The notes: a model not told the origin generated them from the letters alone. 15,000 bases of DNA from Ophiocordyceps camponoti-saundersi (nom. inval.) (GCA_003339415.1 PDHQ01000587.1:1-15000), one strand, 5' to 3'; shown: positions 1-9,154, numbered from the stretch's first letter. A program made the numbers and translations.

Positions 1-513
1 TCTTTTATATTTATAAGTTAATTTAAATATTAGTATTCTAAGAGTTTAGTATAGGGTAGGAGTTTTAAGTATTTTTTAAAAATATTATATAAATATTTAA
101 AAATATAATAAAATAATAAATATAAATCAAATAAGGCCTATTTTATTATATATAGAATATAACTTATTATAGCTTTTTTTAAGCTTTATATAATATTATT
201 AATTTATATAAGGGAAATTTACTAATATTTTTATATCTCTTTATATAATTTTTTTAAAATTAAGAAAAAAATATTAAAAAATTAAGAAGAACTATATTAT
301 ACTTATAGCTTACTAATTAACTTATAAAAGTTTTTTATTTATTTATTTATTTATTTTATTATTTTTTTACTATACTTTTTCTTACTTTATAATATTAATT
401 TCTTCTTTAAAATTCGTAGTTTCTTATTTTCTTAGCTTTTATAAGCGTTATTTATTATTCTTAATTAGAAAAATTATATAAATCTATTTTTAGAAAAAAT
501 TATAAAAAATTAT
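1..513. other. Extremely AT-rich gene-free stretch
   Basis: This stretch is almost entirely A and T, with few G or C and only isolated CA or TG dinucleotides. It is clearly poorer in G+C than anything after position 1017. No frame stays open and no protein similarity can be read. It probably is old, heavily RIP-mutated repeat sequence, but its origin cannot be recovered by eye. It contains a (TTTA)n tract at about 334-355. Confidence 0.6.
334..355. repeat. (TTTA)n microsatellite
   Basis: Five or so consecutive TTTA units lie in an AT-rich background. This is ordinary simple-sequence repeat and carries no further signal. Confidence 0.7.
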
Positions 514-622
514 AAATGATTTTTTTAAAAAAATCACTTATAAGTAATTTAAATCACGGAAAAAAAAAATCACGAAAAATCACTCACATAATCACTTATA
601 AGTGATTTTTTTCTAACCCTGC
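514..622. repeat. RIP-free palindromic island with ATCAC repeats
   Basis: Unlike the surrounding sequence, this stretch of about 110 bp keeps many CA and TG dinucleotides (roughly ten). It holds a perfect 20-bp palindrome at 517-536 (TGATTTTTTT followed by its complement), a perfect 18-bp palindrome at 590-607 (AATCACTTATAAGTGATT), and an almost identical copy of the latter at 531-550 that differs by a G-to-A change of RIP type. ATCAC is repeated several more times between them. It could be the end of a small inverted-repeat transposon, a structured linker or a recent insertion. The sequence does not decide between these. Confidence 0.55.
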
Positions 623-1016
623 CTCCCGATAAGGTTAAATTAATAATATTTATTACTTAGTAAATATATAATATTATTTACTTTAACTTTTATAAGAATA
701 ACCTTCTTTATATAATTTAATTAAAACTTTAAGAATAAACTTATTACTAGCTAAAATATATTTACTATATATTCTTAAAAGAACTAACTTAAATTATAAT
801 TATATAATATATTCCGCTTATCGGAAACGGTATATTAATTAAACACTTTATATAACTCTTTAAGACTAAACTAAAAAACGTTTTACCCCCTAACCCGTAA
901 AAAGCCCCTTCTATATAGTTAAATTACCCCCCCTCTTCTAAACTAACTTTTCTAGATTATATAATATAAGCTTTATATTTAGCATAGCCCCCTAAATTAA
1001 GATATATCTTAATATA
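622..1016 (+). pseudogene. Fragment of Copia gag gene (second copy)
   Basis: This 395-bp segment aligns without gaps to 2660-3054 inside the complete Copia element, starting at CCTCCCGATAAG and ending at CTTAATATA. Outside those limits the two loci are unrelated. By position it corresponds to about codons 143-274 of the gag-pol frame, a proline-rich part of gag. Differences are overwhelmingly transitions, with a few transversions, and this copy is the more A/T-mutated one: where 2746-2753 reads TCGTACGA, this copy reads an all-A/T octamer. It therefore is an older or more strongly RIPped fragment of the same family. It has no LTR attached. Confidence 0.85.
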
Positions 1017-1863
1017 TATATATTATATTACTCTAGGGACTTATAAGGTATCTAAGTATATAAAGGGTAGGAAGAGGGGAAAAACCGGGCCGGGCCTAGG
1101 GGAAAACCCCTTACTAAGTAGTCGGTAGCTAGCAAGGTAAGAATAGTAAGTAGGGAGAGGGTATTATAGCGGGCCTCGTGCTAGTCCGCTAGGTTATAGT
1201 AGCGGGTTTAGGGTAAAACGAGCCGGGGTTTAGGGGTTACTAAGATAGAAGTAGCCGTGAACCTTAGCTATAGGAGGGTAAATATAAGCTATAACCCCGG
1301 TAAGGGAAGGAGGTATATACCGCTATAAAGTAAAGAGGTACGTACTAATATATACCGTAGCGCCCTATAATTAGTAAGTAAGCTACCGTAAGGTATAAAA
1401 TCTTATAGCTTATATAGCGCGGGGCCCCCTTCCTTTATAAATAATATTAACCTTAATTTCCCTTATTATAATAGCGATAGCTTATAATTATAATATAAAG
1501 ATTAGTAACGAATAAGCTATACCTTATAATAATTATATTTTTAAATTTACTTAAGACCGCGTCCGCTATTTATACGCTAGCTATTAGGATTAGCTAGGTA
1601 AGTTACGCCTTATCTAAGCTATATATTAATAAAATTAAGCTAATATTTAGTAGCTACGAACGCGCGCGCGTATATTACTTATACCCGGATAAATTTTACT
1701 TATATACTTATATATCCTTAGCTTAAAGATAACGCTACGGAGCTATATATTATATAAGCTAAGCGTTATAATAAATAATAAAAGTTCGGAGGGGTATAAG
1801 CTATAGCTAAGGAAAATCTCGCCTTAATTTAGGATTTAAGTTAAAGCTATACTTATAAGAATA
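1017..1863 (+). pseudogene. 5' half of unrecognised long ORF, split by Copia
   Basis: This is read in the frame whose codons begin at positions divisible by three. From about 1545 to 1863 the frame is open apart from stops explicable as RIP products of CAA, CAG or TGG. Upstream, 1017-1500 is also fairly open in this frame, but not clearly more so than in the others, so the true start is not fixed; the original ATG would now read ATA. Local G+C is higher than in the flanks (GC-rich clusters at 1085-1115 and 1420-1432). No known domain is recognised. The reading runs into the Copia insertion at the codon following 1857-1859 and resumes at 9160 in the same frame. The beginning abuts the gag fragment directly, but that fragment is in a different frame, so this is not an in-frame fusion. 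Confidence 0.5.
1859..1863. repeat. Target-site duplication, left copy (GAATA)
   Basis: GAATA immediately precedes the 5' LTR and is repeated exactly after the 3' LTR at 9155-9159. Five base pairs is the usual duplication length for Ty1/Copia integration. Confidence 0.9.
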
Positions 1864-2164
1864 TATTAGATATTATCTCTTTATACCCCTTTATATCTAA
1901 TATACGATATATATATAGAGGATAGCACGGACGTGGGGAAGCCTCTAACGAAATATATATTACTACCTAAGTTATACCTCGTATAACTTAGGAGGTAGGA
2001 GGTAGCTTAGATAAGAAGAAGGAGGGTATAGAAGTAGAGTATTATCTAGCTATATAGCTGCTTTTCCTTATACGATAAAGGAAAAGTATTTATCTCTAAT
2101 TATACTTAATATAAGTTACCTTTACTTTCTCTTACCTATACGTACGTATAAAGACTACTTAATA
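1864..2164 (+). repeat. 5' LTR of the Copia element
   Basis: The 301-bp repeat begins TATTAGATATT and ends CTACTTAATA. It matches 8854-9154 over its full length with no gap and about two dozen differences, all transitions. It contains a TATA-rich stretch near 1900-1916 that could have been the promoter, a perfect hairpin at 1966-1992 (11-bp stem, 5-base loop), a second hairpin at 2061-2086 (9-bp stem), and a 14-bp palindrome TATACGTACGTATA at 2137-2150 near the 3' end. Confidence 0.95.
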
Positions 2165-2233
2165 CTAATTAGTAGTTATACTAGTTATTATTAGTTAACT
2201 ATAAATTAGCTAGAGTAACGAGATAGGTATCGT

Positions 2234-4190
2234 ATAATACCGAAAAGCCCCTATGCCCGCTATTAACTAATACCTATACTTTTACCCTATTTCTTAATAC
2301 TAGTTCTTACTAAAAAGCTATTTTTACCCGGTGCTACTATTAAGATTAAAAGATTAAGGTAATATACGATACTTACTAATAATAAAATCCTTACCGAAGA
2401 GCTATATTTAGCCTAGTACTTTTTTATTAGTCGCACGATATTACCTTTAATAGCGTTCCGGAAATATAATAATAATAATATAGCTTTTATAACCCTAGAA
2501 GTTAAATAGGAAGTAGTAAATACGTTAACTATAATAACGGTAATAAATAAGACTTTAGCTTCGTATAACGAAATAATAAAAGAAAGTGAAGTTAACCCTT
2601 ATATTTAAACTTAAAGTACGAACCCGCTTTATTAGAATATATAACCTAACCTTATATAACCTCCCGATAAGATCGAATTAATAACGTTTATTACTTAGTA
2701 AATATATAATATTATATACTTTAACTTTTATAAGGAAAACCTTCTTCGTACGATCTAATCGGAGCTTTAGGGATAAACCTATTACTAGCTAAAATATATT
2801 TACCGTATATTCTTAAAAAAACTAACTTAAATTATAGTCGCACGATACGTCCTACTTATCGGAAATAGTATATTAATTAAACGCTTTATATAACTCCTTA
2901 AGACTAAACTAGAAGACGTTTTACGCCCTAACCTATAAGGAGCCCCTTTTATACGGTTAAATTACCCCCCCTCTTCCGAACTAACTTTTCTAGATTATAT
3001 AATATAAGCTTTATACTTAGTATAGCCCCCTAAGTTAAGATATATCTTAATATAGCTACTACGAAGTATCTTAGCTAAACCCCTACTTCGTATAACCCTT
3101 ACGTAGAAATTAACTACTCTATACGACTTAAATATATAGCTACTTTTAATAACCCTAACTTAGACCCTCCCGGAACTAATAAATTAAGCCTTAATAGGTA
3201 TCGTACGAGTCTATATACTACTACTAATATAAAAGGTAGTAAATAGACTAATCTCCCTAAATAAGGTTACCGCCTTTCTTAAAAGTTAGCGAAAAGATTA
3301 GAACTATATAAGGCAGCTATACGATATACTAATCGATAAGGCTAGGATTTTTATTAGCTACTGCTCCCGTATTAGTATAACGGAAGATTAATTCTACGTT
3401 ATTTTTCCGGATATTTTTTTAGATAAAGCTTAGGACTATTATTTATATTTTATTAGATTAGATAAAAGATAGGATAAAATTTATACTCTTTTAGATATAT
3501 ACTTTAATACTCGTACGAATTATTCGTTATACTAAATAGATTAAACTACTCTTTCTTTTAATATTATATAATAAGAAAACCCTAATAAAACTATAATAGA
3601 TTTACTTAATACCCTCCTTAATAAACTCTAACTTATTTAATAAGCCCTTAAATCTAACTATTAAGGAGAAAAGTAATTTCTTACTACTATCGTATAAGCT
3701 TATCGCGGCGTTCTAAAACTCGAATTAGCTATAATATTCTAAAATATATCGTACGAAATATTTATTAATCGCCTTCGTTCCTCCCTTATTATTACTACGG
3801 ATAAAACTATTAACTAGTTCTTTATCGAATAACGCTATTTTAATTATAATAAGTATTATATAAACCCTAGATAATCTTCTTTTACTCTCCGCTAATAACG
3901 ATCGCCCCTTATATAATATTTTTCCCTATAGTAATACTAATTCTAACCTTATATAATATAAAAATACTTCGTATATAAAAAAGAAAGATATTAGTTTATA
4001 AACTATAAGTTAGATAATATCTAACGCGTACGTAAGTAATACCTTACTAGTTATAAAAAAACTAGCTAGAACCCTCCTATAAAGGAAGAATTTAGCGTAT
4101 TCCTCCTATTATATAAAGGTTTTAATAAATAAGATTTTTAGTTTTTATAGTTATATAACGAAGACTCCGATATTAAAGAAGAAATTATTA
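2234..4190 (+). other. gag region with zinc knuckle (Copia)
   Basis: Gag forms the particle that holds element RNA. The frame shows a charged N-terminal part, a proline-rich stretch (about 2900-3230, part of which is duplicated at 622-1016), then a helical Copia-type capsid-like region (about 3240-3850). A CCHC knuckle lies at about 3962-4010: the two first cysteines now read as tyrosines (Y-x2-Y, from TGY to TAY), followed by the KE...W (now stop)...N-H/Y pattern typical of fungal Copia gag (Cys-Trp-Ser-x-x-His type). The knuckle assignment rests on reversing G-to-A changes mentally and is therefore partly inference. Confidence 0.75.
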
Positions 4191-4289
4191 GCGGCGAAAA
4201 CGCGGTTTTATTTTTCACTATAGCGGCTTATATATACCGCCTTATAGGCAATAATATCTACTAATTATAAGCCCTATTAGTTCCCGCGG

Positions 4290-4640
4290 AATAATTCCTC
4301 CTTTTTAATATATATTATACGATATATTAAGGCGAGCTTTAAGATATAAAAGCTACGTAAATCTTAACTATAAGTAAACTATAAGTAAAAGCCTACGTCC
4401 GGGAATACCTTTATATAACTATTAACTAAACTTTAACTAAGAATATAATCCGTTTTAGCTTCTTAGAACTTATTTAGCTAATCGGAACTATTATCGTACG
4501 AAACCTACTCGGTAAAGTCTTTTACTATATCCTCGATATTTCCACTCCTTTCCTCTTTTACCTTAAAGATGCTAACCGCCTTCGCGCCTTCTACGATAAT
4601 ATAAAAGATATTATCGTATAATATAATAGTATAATAATCC
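4290..4640 (+). other. Aspartic protease region (Copia)
   Basis: Between the zinc knuckle and the integrase the frame contains the familiar Copia protease tail: an IRF(G)-type strand near 4450, a 'T-x-x-G-x-(V/I)-(F/H)' segment near 4500-4530, and STPFLF at 4541-4558 followed by a (C/Y)-L-K-D-A-N-R-L-like run. The catalytic D-[ST]-G itself could not be located with confidence through the mutations. The domain is assigned by order and by these downstream motifs. Confidence 0.6.
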
Positions 4641-4689
4641 CTATTATTAGGAAATAGGGATACCTATTCTTTAACGTCTCTAAATAAGA

Positions 4690-5480
4690 ATTTATATCGT
4701 ACTATATAGAATAAGAGTTACGATAGCTTTACCGATATTTTAGCTACCCCTATATATAATAGCTTTATAACTTATTAAAAAAGGCTAGTCCTTCGGATAT
4801 AACCCCTATAGCCCTTAAGTTAATCCGATATTTATACTATTAATATTAGTCGTACGATTTAAAACCTTAGCGATCTAAATTTTCCCTTAAAAATAACTAT
4901 AATTTTAACTACTTACTAGTTATTAACGTTTTTTACCTTTATAGTAGGCCGGTCTTATACGCTATTAATAAAGCTATATCCTTTTAAGCGGCCGCCTTCG
5001 TACGAAGTATATTAGTAATAGACGCTTAAAATACCTTATATAAATACTAAATTTATATATACTAAGGCCTACTAGATATTATCTCCTATAACGCCGGGAC
5101 TAACTTTTCCTCTCTAAAGTTTCGTACGAACGCGAAACTACTTAGCACTATATATAAGGAAGTGCCCGTCGAAGCGTATTAGGCGATCGGTAAGGTTAAA
5201 TATATATACGCCCCTCTTAGGTAAGCGTATAATATCTTACGATAAGAAATTAATACTAAGATTAACGATATAATTATCTTTTAGATAACTATTAAAGCTA
5301 TTAATAATATAGCTAGACTAGATAGTCTTATCTTAATATTTTTTATTTTTAGCGCTTACTCTTATATTTTATATAACTCGCCCTTAGCCCTTAATATTAC
5401 TATAAGAGCCTAAGCGATTTAGCGCGCTATAAAATAAGTACGATAAATTAAAGCTCGAGCGGATATTTTACGCGCTTTTT
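4690..5480 (+). other. Integrase (HHCC plus core), Copia
   Basis: The zinc-binding part lies at about 4720-4855: a former L-H-R-R-F-G-H-like segment (His now Tyr) is followed about 35 residues later by former C-x-x-C (now tyrosines). The catalytic core follows, with an F-x-x-R-P-V-L-x-A-I-N-x-A segment near 4935-4975, a D-A-W-like run near 5019, N-A-G-T-N at 5090-5104, and a V-P-V-E-A-(Y/H)-(W/stop)-A-I-G-K-V-(E/K)-R-like stretch at about 5160-5200 that carries the last catalytic Glu of the D-D-E triad. After it comes the N-D-x-A-x-x-D-(G/S)-L-x-P-x-L-x-(V/F)-F segment usual in fungal Copia integrases (about 5300-5350). Confidence 0.85.
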
Positions 5481-5639
5481 ATACCCGAAATAGACCTAAC
5501 TTATATAATATTTTATTACTTCCCCTTTAAAGCGAAGTTCTTATTTAGCGTAAAAAGGATAAATAGTAAGGTCTTTTCTATATTTCTAATTTCGATAGCT
5601 AGGATATTATCCTTAAATTCCTTATAGGACCGACTAGAT

Positions 5640-6590
5640 TTCGTACGATATAGGTTAAACCTTATCTCCGCTCCCTCCTTACTATGCTTATAGAGAAAAA
5701 GGTACGGTTTAAAATCCTAATTATACCTCCGTACGATAAAGACTTATATAAAGCTTTTCCCTCTATATTCGTTATTATAAAGGAAAAAGATAACTATATA
5801 CTTATTATATAATTACGGTAATAAGGTATTATTACTACTTTAGAATAACTATTCGAGGCCTCCGACCGTAAGGAAATTAATACCCTCTTTATATAAGAAG
5901 TCTTTACCTTCGTCTAATATAACCTTTCTTTAAACCTTACTAAACGTATTTTTAAAATATATCTTATATAAGAAGTAAAGAATCTAAATAATAGCCCTTA
6001 TAAAAAATTATAGCTAGTTATTTAAGGCTACGGTAATAATAGTAAAGAAGAAATTCTTATATAATTACCTATAATTCTATATATATTATAGCGCCTTTTT
6101 TTTACCCTTAAACTTACCCTTATAAAGTTATATAACTACTAAGGCGAACTATAAGATATTATATAAGCGTATATATAGTCTACTAATCTTTTAAGTTATA
6201 TAATTTACGTATACCTTCCTAAAAAATTATAAGATTAATATTTACCTTATATTTTTTTATATATTAAAAAGCCGCTATACGGGCTAGTAAAATTAAGATT
6301 ATACTAGTTTAAGATATATTATAATTATTATCGTACGAACCTTTATATAACGCCCTTATTATATAATCTATATCTTTTATTTATAACGGCTAGCCCTAAC
6401 TTATTCGGAATAATAAGCTTATAGATAGATAATATATTCTCTTTTATATCCGACACGTTCTCTAAACTTAAGGAAAATAAGTTAAAATAGGTAAAGCTTC
6501 GTGCGAAGCCTAAAATATTCCTTACTAATAGCTTATCTATTAACTTTAATAGTAGTCGTATTATGCGCGAATCGTACGATATCGTTCTTA
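5640..6590 (+). other. Reverse transcriptase (Copia, RVT_2 type)
   Basis: This domain copied the element RNA to DNA. Visible motifs are E-A-S-D-R-K-E-I near 5855-5880, a K-R-I-F-K-like strand near 5945, P-Y-K-K-(L/S)-(R)-L-V-I-(Q)-G-Y/A-(D/N) near 5998-6035, K-P-L-Y-G-L-V at 6269-6289, and the catalytic pair at 6428-6433, which now reads Asp-Asn (GAT AAT) where the family has Asp-Asp, a RIP change of the second codon. The residue three positions before the first Asp is a TAG that was most likely CAG (Gln), giving the L-Q-T-D-D-T form common in fungal elements. Confidence 0.9.
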
Positions 6591-6859
6591 TATAGAAAGG
6601 ATAGGTAAAGGGCCTTTATATTATTAACCTAACCGCCGATACTGCCCCGTAGGACTTTATTAGCTAGCGAGCCCGAGGCGTATATATTACTTCTACCTAT
6701 TAACTAAAGGTATCGTATAACCTTACGGTAGCCGCTTAAGTAACCGATCCTTCTACGTAAGATATTTTAGCCCTTAATAAACGTATCTAGTAATAGATTA
6801 ATAATACTGCTTATAGTTTATAGTTTATTCTACTTAACCTATCTCGTATGAAACTATTT

Positions 6860-7365
6860 ATTTTCACGGATAAGTTATTTACGAATAATAGGGACCTTAC
6901 TTTATAGCTTAGCACCTTAATTATCTTTAGTAAAGAAGACCGGTCCTTTAACTTATTTATCGTACGAGGTAATATCCTTTATTAAACCTTTACGAAGTAT
7001 AAAAAGGTTACTCGAAATATCTTAGTAAGCGAACTTTACGGTATAGTAAATAGCGTTAATATCGGCCTAGCCCTTTACTTAACTATTTAGGCTATCGTAT
7101 AATCCCTAAGCACGCCTCCGATTCCCCTTATTCTTTATATAAACTTACGTTTATTATATAACTACCTAGTACGGCTCGGCTTAATAATAGAAAAACGGTT
7201 AATAATCGATATTATAGCTATTTATAAGTTATATAAGCGTAAGGAAATTTTAGAAATATAATAGATTAATAATAAGAATAACCCGGCTAACGCTTATACT
7301 AAGGATAGTCCTAACTTAGCCTTATTAACCCTTATTTCTACGAATTCCTATAAATTATAAATTAA
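6860..7365 (+). other. RNase H domain (Copia)
   Basis: This is the best-preserved part of the polyprotein. F-T-D at 6863-6871 is the first catalytic Asp, followed by N-N-R-D-L-T, then a V-T-R-x-(V/I)-L-(A/V)-S-E-L-Y-G run at about 7008-7048 with the catalytic Glu. Next come I-P-L-I-L near 7125, an E-K-R-L-(M/I)-I-D-I run at about 7190-7212, and N-P-A-(D/N)-A-Y-T-K-D at 7280-7306, where the Asp of the usual N-P-A-D motif now reads Asn. It removes the RNA strand of the hybrid. The frame ends a few codons beyond, near 7381. Confidence 0.92.
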
Positions 7366-7659
7366 AGCTACCGTTTAATAACTTACCTAAGTTGTATAAG
7401 ACTTATACTCTTTTCTTTCCTATATCTTTACTTTATCTAACCCTTTATTAACCCTCTATCTTTACCTTCCTATTTTTTTTTATATTTTTATATTTTTTTT
7501 CTATTATTTTTATACGAAAATTACTATTAATTCTTTCCGGGTATTATTTAACCCCTACGCCTAATTTTAAAGCAAAGCTATAAGCCCTAAACGCCTAATT
7601 TTTTTTTTCTCTTTTTCTTTTTCCTTATTATCTAACCTTACTATTACTTTTTTTCTACC

Positions 7660-7765
7660 CCCGCCCCCTACTACTCGTTATCCGAGATAGTAATATACTC
7701 CTCCGCGTTAGGAGGCGCTCCGCCTAGTACTACTATTACCCGTCCCCGCCGCCGGCCGTCGGGCA
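7660..7765. other. GC-rich island inside the 3' region
   Basis: This short stretch is rich in CCG, CGCC and CCGG and stands out from its AT-rich surroundings. It includes a small hairpin with arms CCTCC (7700-7704) and GGAGG (7711-7715). CG dinucleotides are poor RIP targets, so an originally CpG-rich segment would survive as such an island. No function can be assigned. Confidence 0.6.
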
Positions 7766-8380
7766 ACTTAATAGGAGTAGTTACTAAAATATAAGGTACC
7801 GGCCTAGGAGTTTACGACGCTTAACCCTATTATATAAAAAAATATCTTATCGTATAAAACTACTATATATAAGTAGTATAAGCTTTATTATTATTCGTCC
7901 GATATATATCGAAAGGGTAAGGATTTCTAGCGTAAATATAATATAGTTTTACTATTACCCCGCTATAATTTATAAGAAAGACCGCTAGAAAATAACTTAG
8001 GTATTAGATAATAATAGCCTTAATACGCCTAAAATTTTAAATATTATTAAGATAGATAAAAATATTAGATAACGGTATAGCTACTAATTAGATCTCCGCT
8101 TATTACTCTCTTATTAGTATTATTATCGTATAATAGCTAAACCTTTTTTTCTTATATTTAAAAATATTTATTATATAAAGCGCTAATTATCCTCCTTATT
8201 ATAGGGTATATAAACTTAGTAAAACCTAAGTTAATAAGCTATAATATTATTAGGATAAGGAAGTATATTATACGATTAATAACTATTAATAAAAATAACT
8301 TAAGTATATTATATAACTTATTAATCTTTATTAAAAATCTTTTTAATTATTATCGTTATCTTTATCGATTAGCTTAAAGA

Positions 8381-8434
8381 AGAAAGAAGAAGGAGGGAAG
8401 AGAAAAAGAGAGGGAGAGAGAGGGAGCGAGGAGG
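8381..8434 (+). repeat. Purine-only low-complexity tract
   Basis: An almost pure GA run of about 50 bases (GAAG, GGGAG and GAGAG units) on the plus strand. Such a tract contains no C to mutate on this strand and no CpA, so it survives RIP. A similar tract lies at about 14733-14780 near the other end of the window. Confidence 0.8.
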
Positions 8435-8450
8435 GGTTTTTATACCCCTC
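8431..8450. terminator. Hairpin GAGGGGT/ACCCCTC
   Basis: A perfect 7-bp inverted repeat (8431-8437 with 8444-8450) around a TTTTAT loop follows the purine tract. It would fold in RNA, but a role in 3' end formation is only a guess; eukaryotic transcripts do not need such hairpins. The type given here is therefore nominal. Confidence 0.25.
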
Positions 8451-8836
8451 TAAAGGCGGTAAGAGGCGGCAGAATCCGATTTTTAATTCCTATTTTTTAT
8501 AATATTTCTTAGTATTTTTAATATAAGGTTATAGAAAGTCGGTTTTCTACTTAGTTTTCTTAATATTATAACTATAAGAGACCTTTATAGTAAAACTTTA
8601 TAAAAACGCACTACGAATTAGATTATATAATAACCTAACTTTTATTTTTCGGCCGGTAGCTTATTTTCTTTATCTCTTTTTATTACGGTATTATAAGCGT
8701 TATTTACCTTTATAGAATTTTTTAATAATATACTTATTTAATATTATATAACTATTTTTCTCTAAAAATATTTACCTTTTAGAAAAACGGAGTTTTTTCT
8801 TTATATAATACTTTTTTATTTAGTATATCTCTTTAT

Positions 8837-8848
8837 AAAAAGAAAAAG
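8837..8848 (+). promoter_or_regulatory. Polypurine tract (plus-strand primer)
   Basis: AAAAAGAAAAAG ends five bases before the 3' LTR. In LTR elements a purine run at this place resists RNase H and primes second-strand DNA synthesis. Its location fixes the plus-strand orientation of the element, in agreement with gag-pol. Confidence 0.75.
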
Positions 8849-8853
8849 TCAAG

Positions 8854-9154
8854 TATTAGATATTATCTCTCTATACCCCTTTATATCTAATATACGATAT
8901 ATATATAGAAGATAGCACGGATATAGGGAAGCCTCTAACGAAATATATATTACTACCTAAGTTATGCCTTATACGACTTAGGAGGTAGGAGGTAGCTTAG
9001 ATAAGAAAAAGGAGGGTATAGAAGTAAAGTATTATCTAGCTATATAGCTGCTCTTCCTCGTACGATAAAGGAAGAGCATCTATCTTTAATTATACTTAAT
9101 ATAGGTTACCTTTGCTTTCTCTTACTTACACGTACGTGTAAAGACTACTTAATA
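8854..9154 (+). repeat. 3' LTR of the Copia element
   Basis: This is the 301-bp partner of 1864-2164, of equal length. It is slightly less RIPped at some sites: it keeps TGCC near 8966, TTTGC near 9113 and a 16-bp perfect palindrome TTACACGTACGTGTAA at 9126-9141 with CA and TG intact, where the 5' LTR has the mutated TATACGTACGTATA. It also carries the hairpin CTCTTCCT/AGGAAGAG at 9051-9076, where the 5' copy has CTTTTCC/GGAAAAG. Confidence 0.95.

Larger units (their letters stand above)
2234..7381 (+). pseudogene. Copia gag-pol polyprotein, killed by RIP stops
   Basis: One frame of about 1,716 codons runs through the element without any shift. Stops inside it sit where CAA, CAG or TGG is expected. 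The start is placed at an ATA at 2234-2236, a likely mutated ATG (a second ATA follows directly); the end is approximate because original and RIP-made stops cannot be told apart. Domains in order are gag with a proline-rich middle and a CCHC knuckle (about residues 577-592), a protease region, integrase (HHCC plus catalytic core, about 820-1080), Copia-type reverse transcriptase (about 1140-1450) and RNase H (about 1544-1710). The proteins would have packaged the RNA, copied it to DNA and integrated it. The family resembles Copia polyproteins common in Pezizomycotina. No functional product is possible in the present state. Confidence 0.93.
7382..8853 (+). other. Long 3' region of the Copia element, no gene assigned
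   Basis: About 1.47 kb lie between the end of gag-pol and the 3' LTR, much longer than the few hundred bases usual for Copia. It starts with pyrimidine-rich sequence (7440-7640), contains a GC-rich island (7660-7765), AT-rich sequence, a purine tract (8381-8434) and a hairpin (8431-8450). Weakly open stretches exist (for example one that reads into a Lys/Glu/Gly-rich run at the purine tract), but none gives a recognisable protein. It could be a captured sequence, a decayed extra ORF or simply untranslated RNA. Confidence 0.55.
1864..9154 (+). mobile_element. Complete Ty1/Copia LTR retrotransposon, RIP-inactivated
   Basis: The element is 7,291 bp with two 301-bp LTRs, a matching 5-bp target duplication, a purine tract before the 3' LTR, and a single frame encoding gag, protease, integrase, reverse transcriptase and RNase H in that order. 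Integrase lying before reverse transcriptase defines Copia rather than Gypsy. Its termini now read TA...TA, as expected if the canonical TG...CA ends were converted by RIP. It carries dozens of RIP stops but no frameshift was seen, so it was probably intact when mutated. It sits inside a longer ORF (1017-1863 plus 9160-14417), so it is the younger of the two. Confidence 0.95.

Noticed and set aside
300..320. TAGCTTACTAATTA near 306-319 resembles the reverse complement of 14664-14678 and could be read as terminal inverted repeats of one large element.
   Set aside because: The match is about 14 AT-rich bases, neighbouring matches have different spacing (about 145 versus 87 bp), and neither position borders a clear boundary. 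Chance is likely at this composition.
1085..1450. GC-rich stretch that at first suggested an rRNA fragment or a tRNA.
   Set aside because: No conserved rRNA block and no cloverleaf with T-loop was found. The frame of the split ORF runs through it.
2165..2190. Primer-binding site expected just after the 5' LTR.
   Set aside because: The sequence CTAATTAGTAGTTATACT is too altered by RIP to be matched to a tRNA with any confidence, so no site is annotated.
2660..3054. The 395-bp repeat as an independent MITE or SINE inserted in both places.
   Set aside because: Inside the Copia element it is in frame with the rest of gag, has no terminal inverted repeats and no target duplication. It is better explained as a piece of gag.
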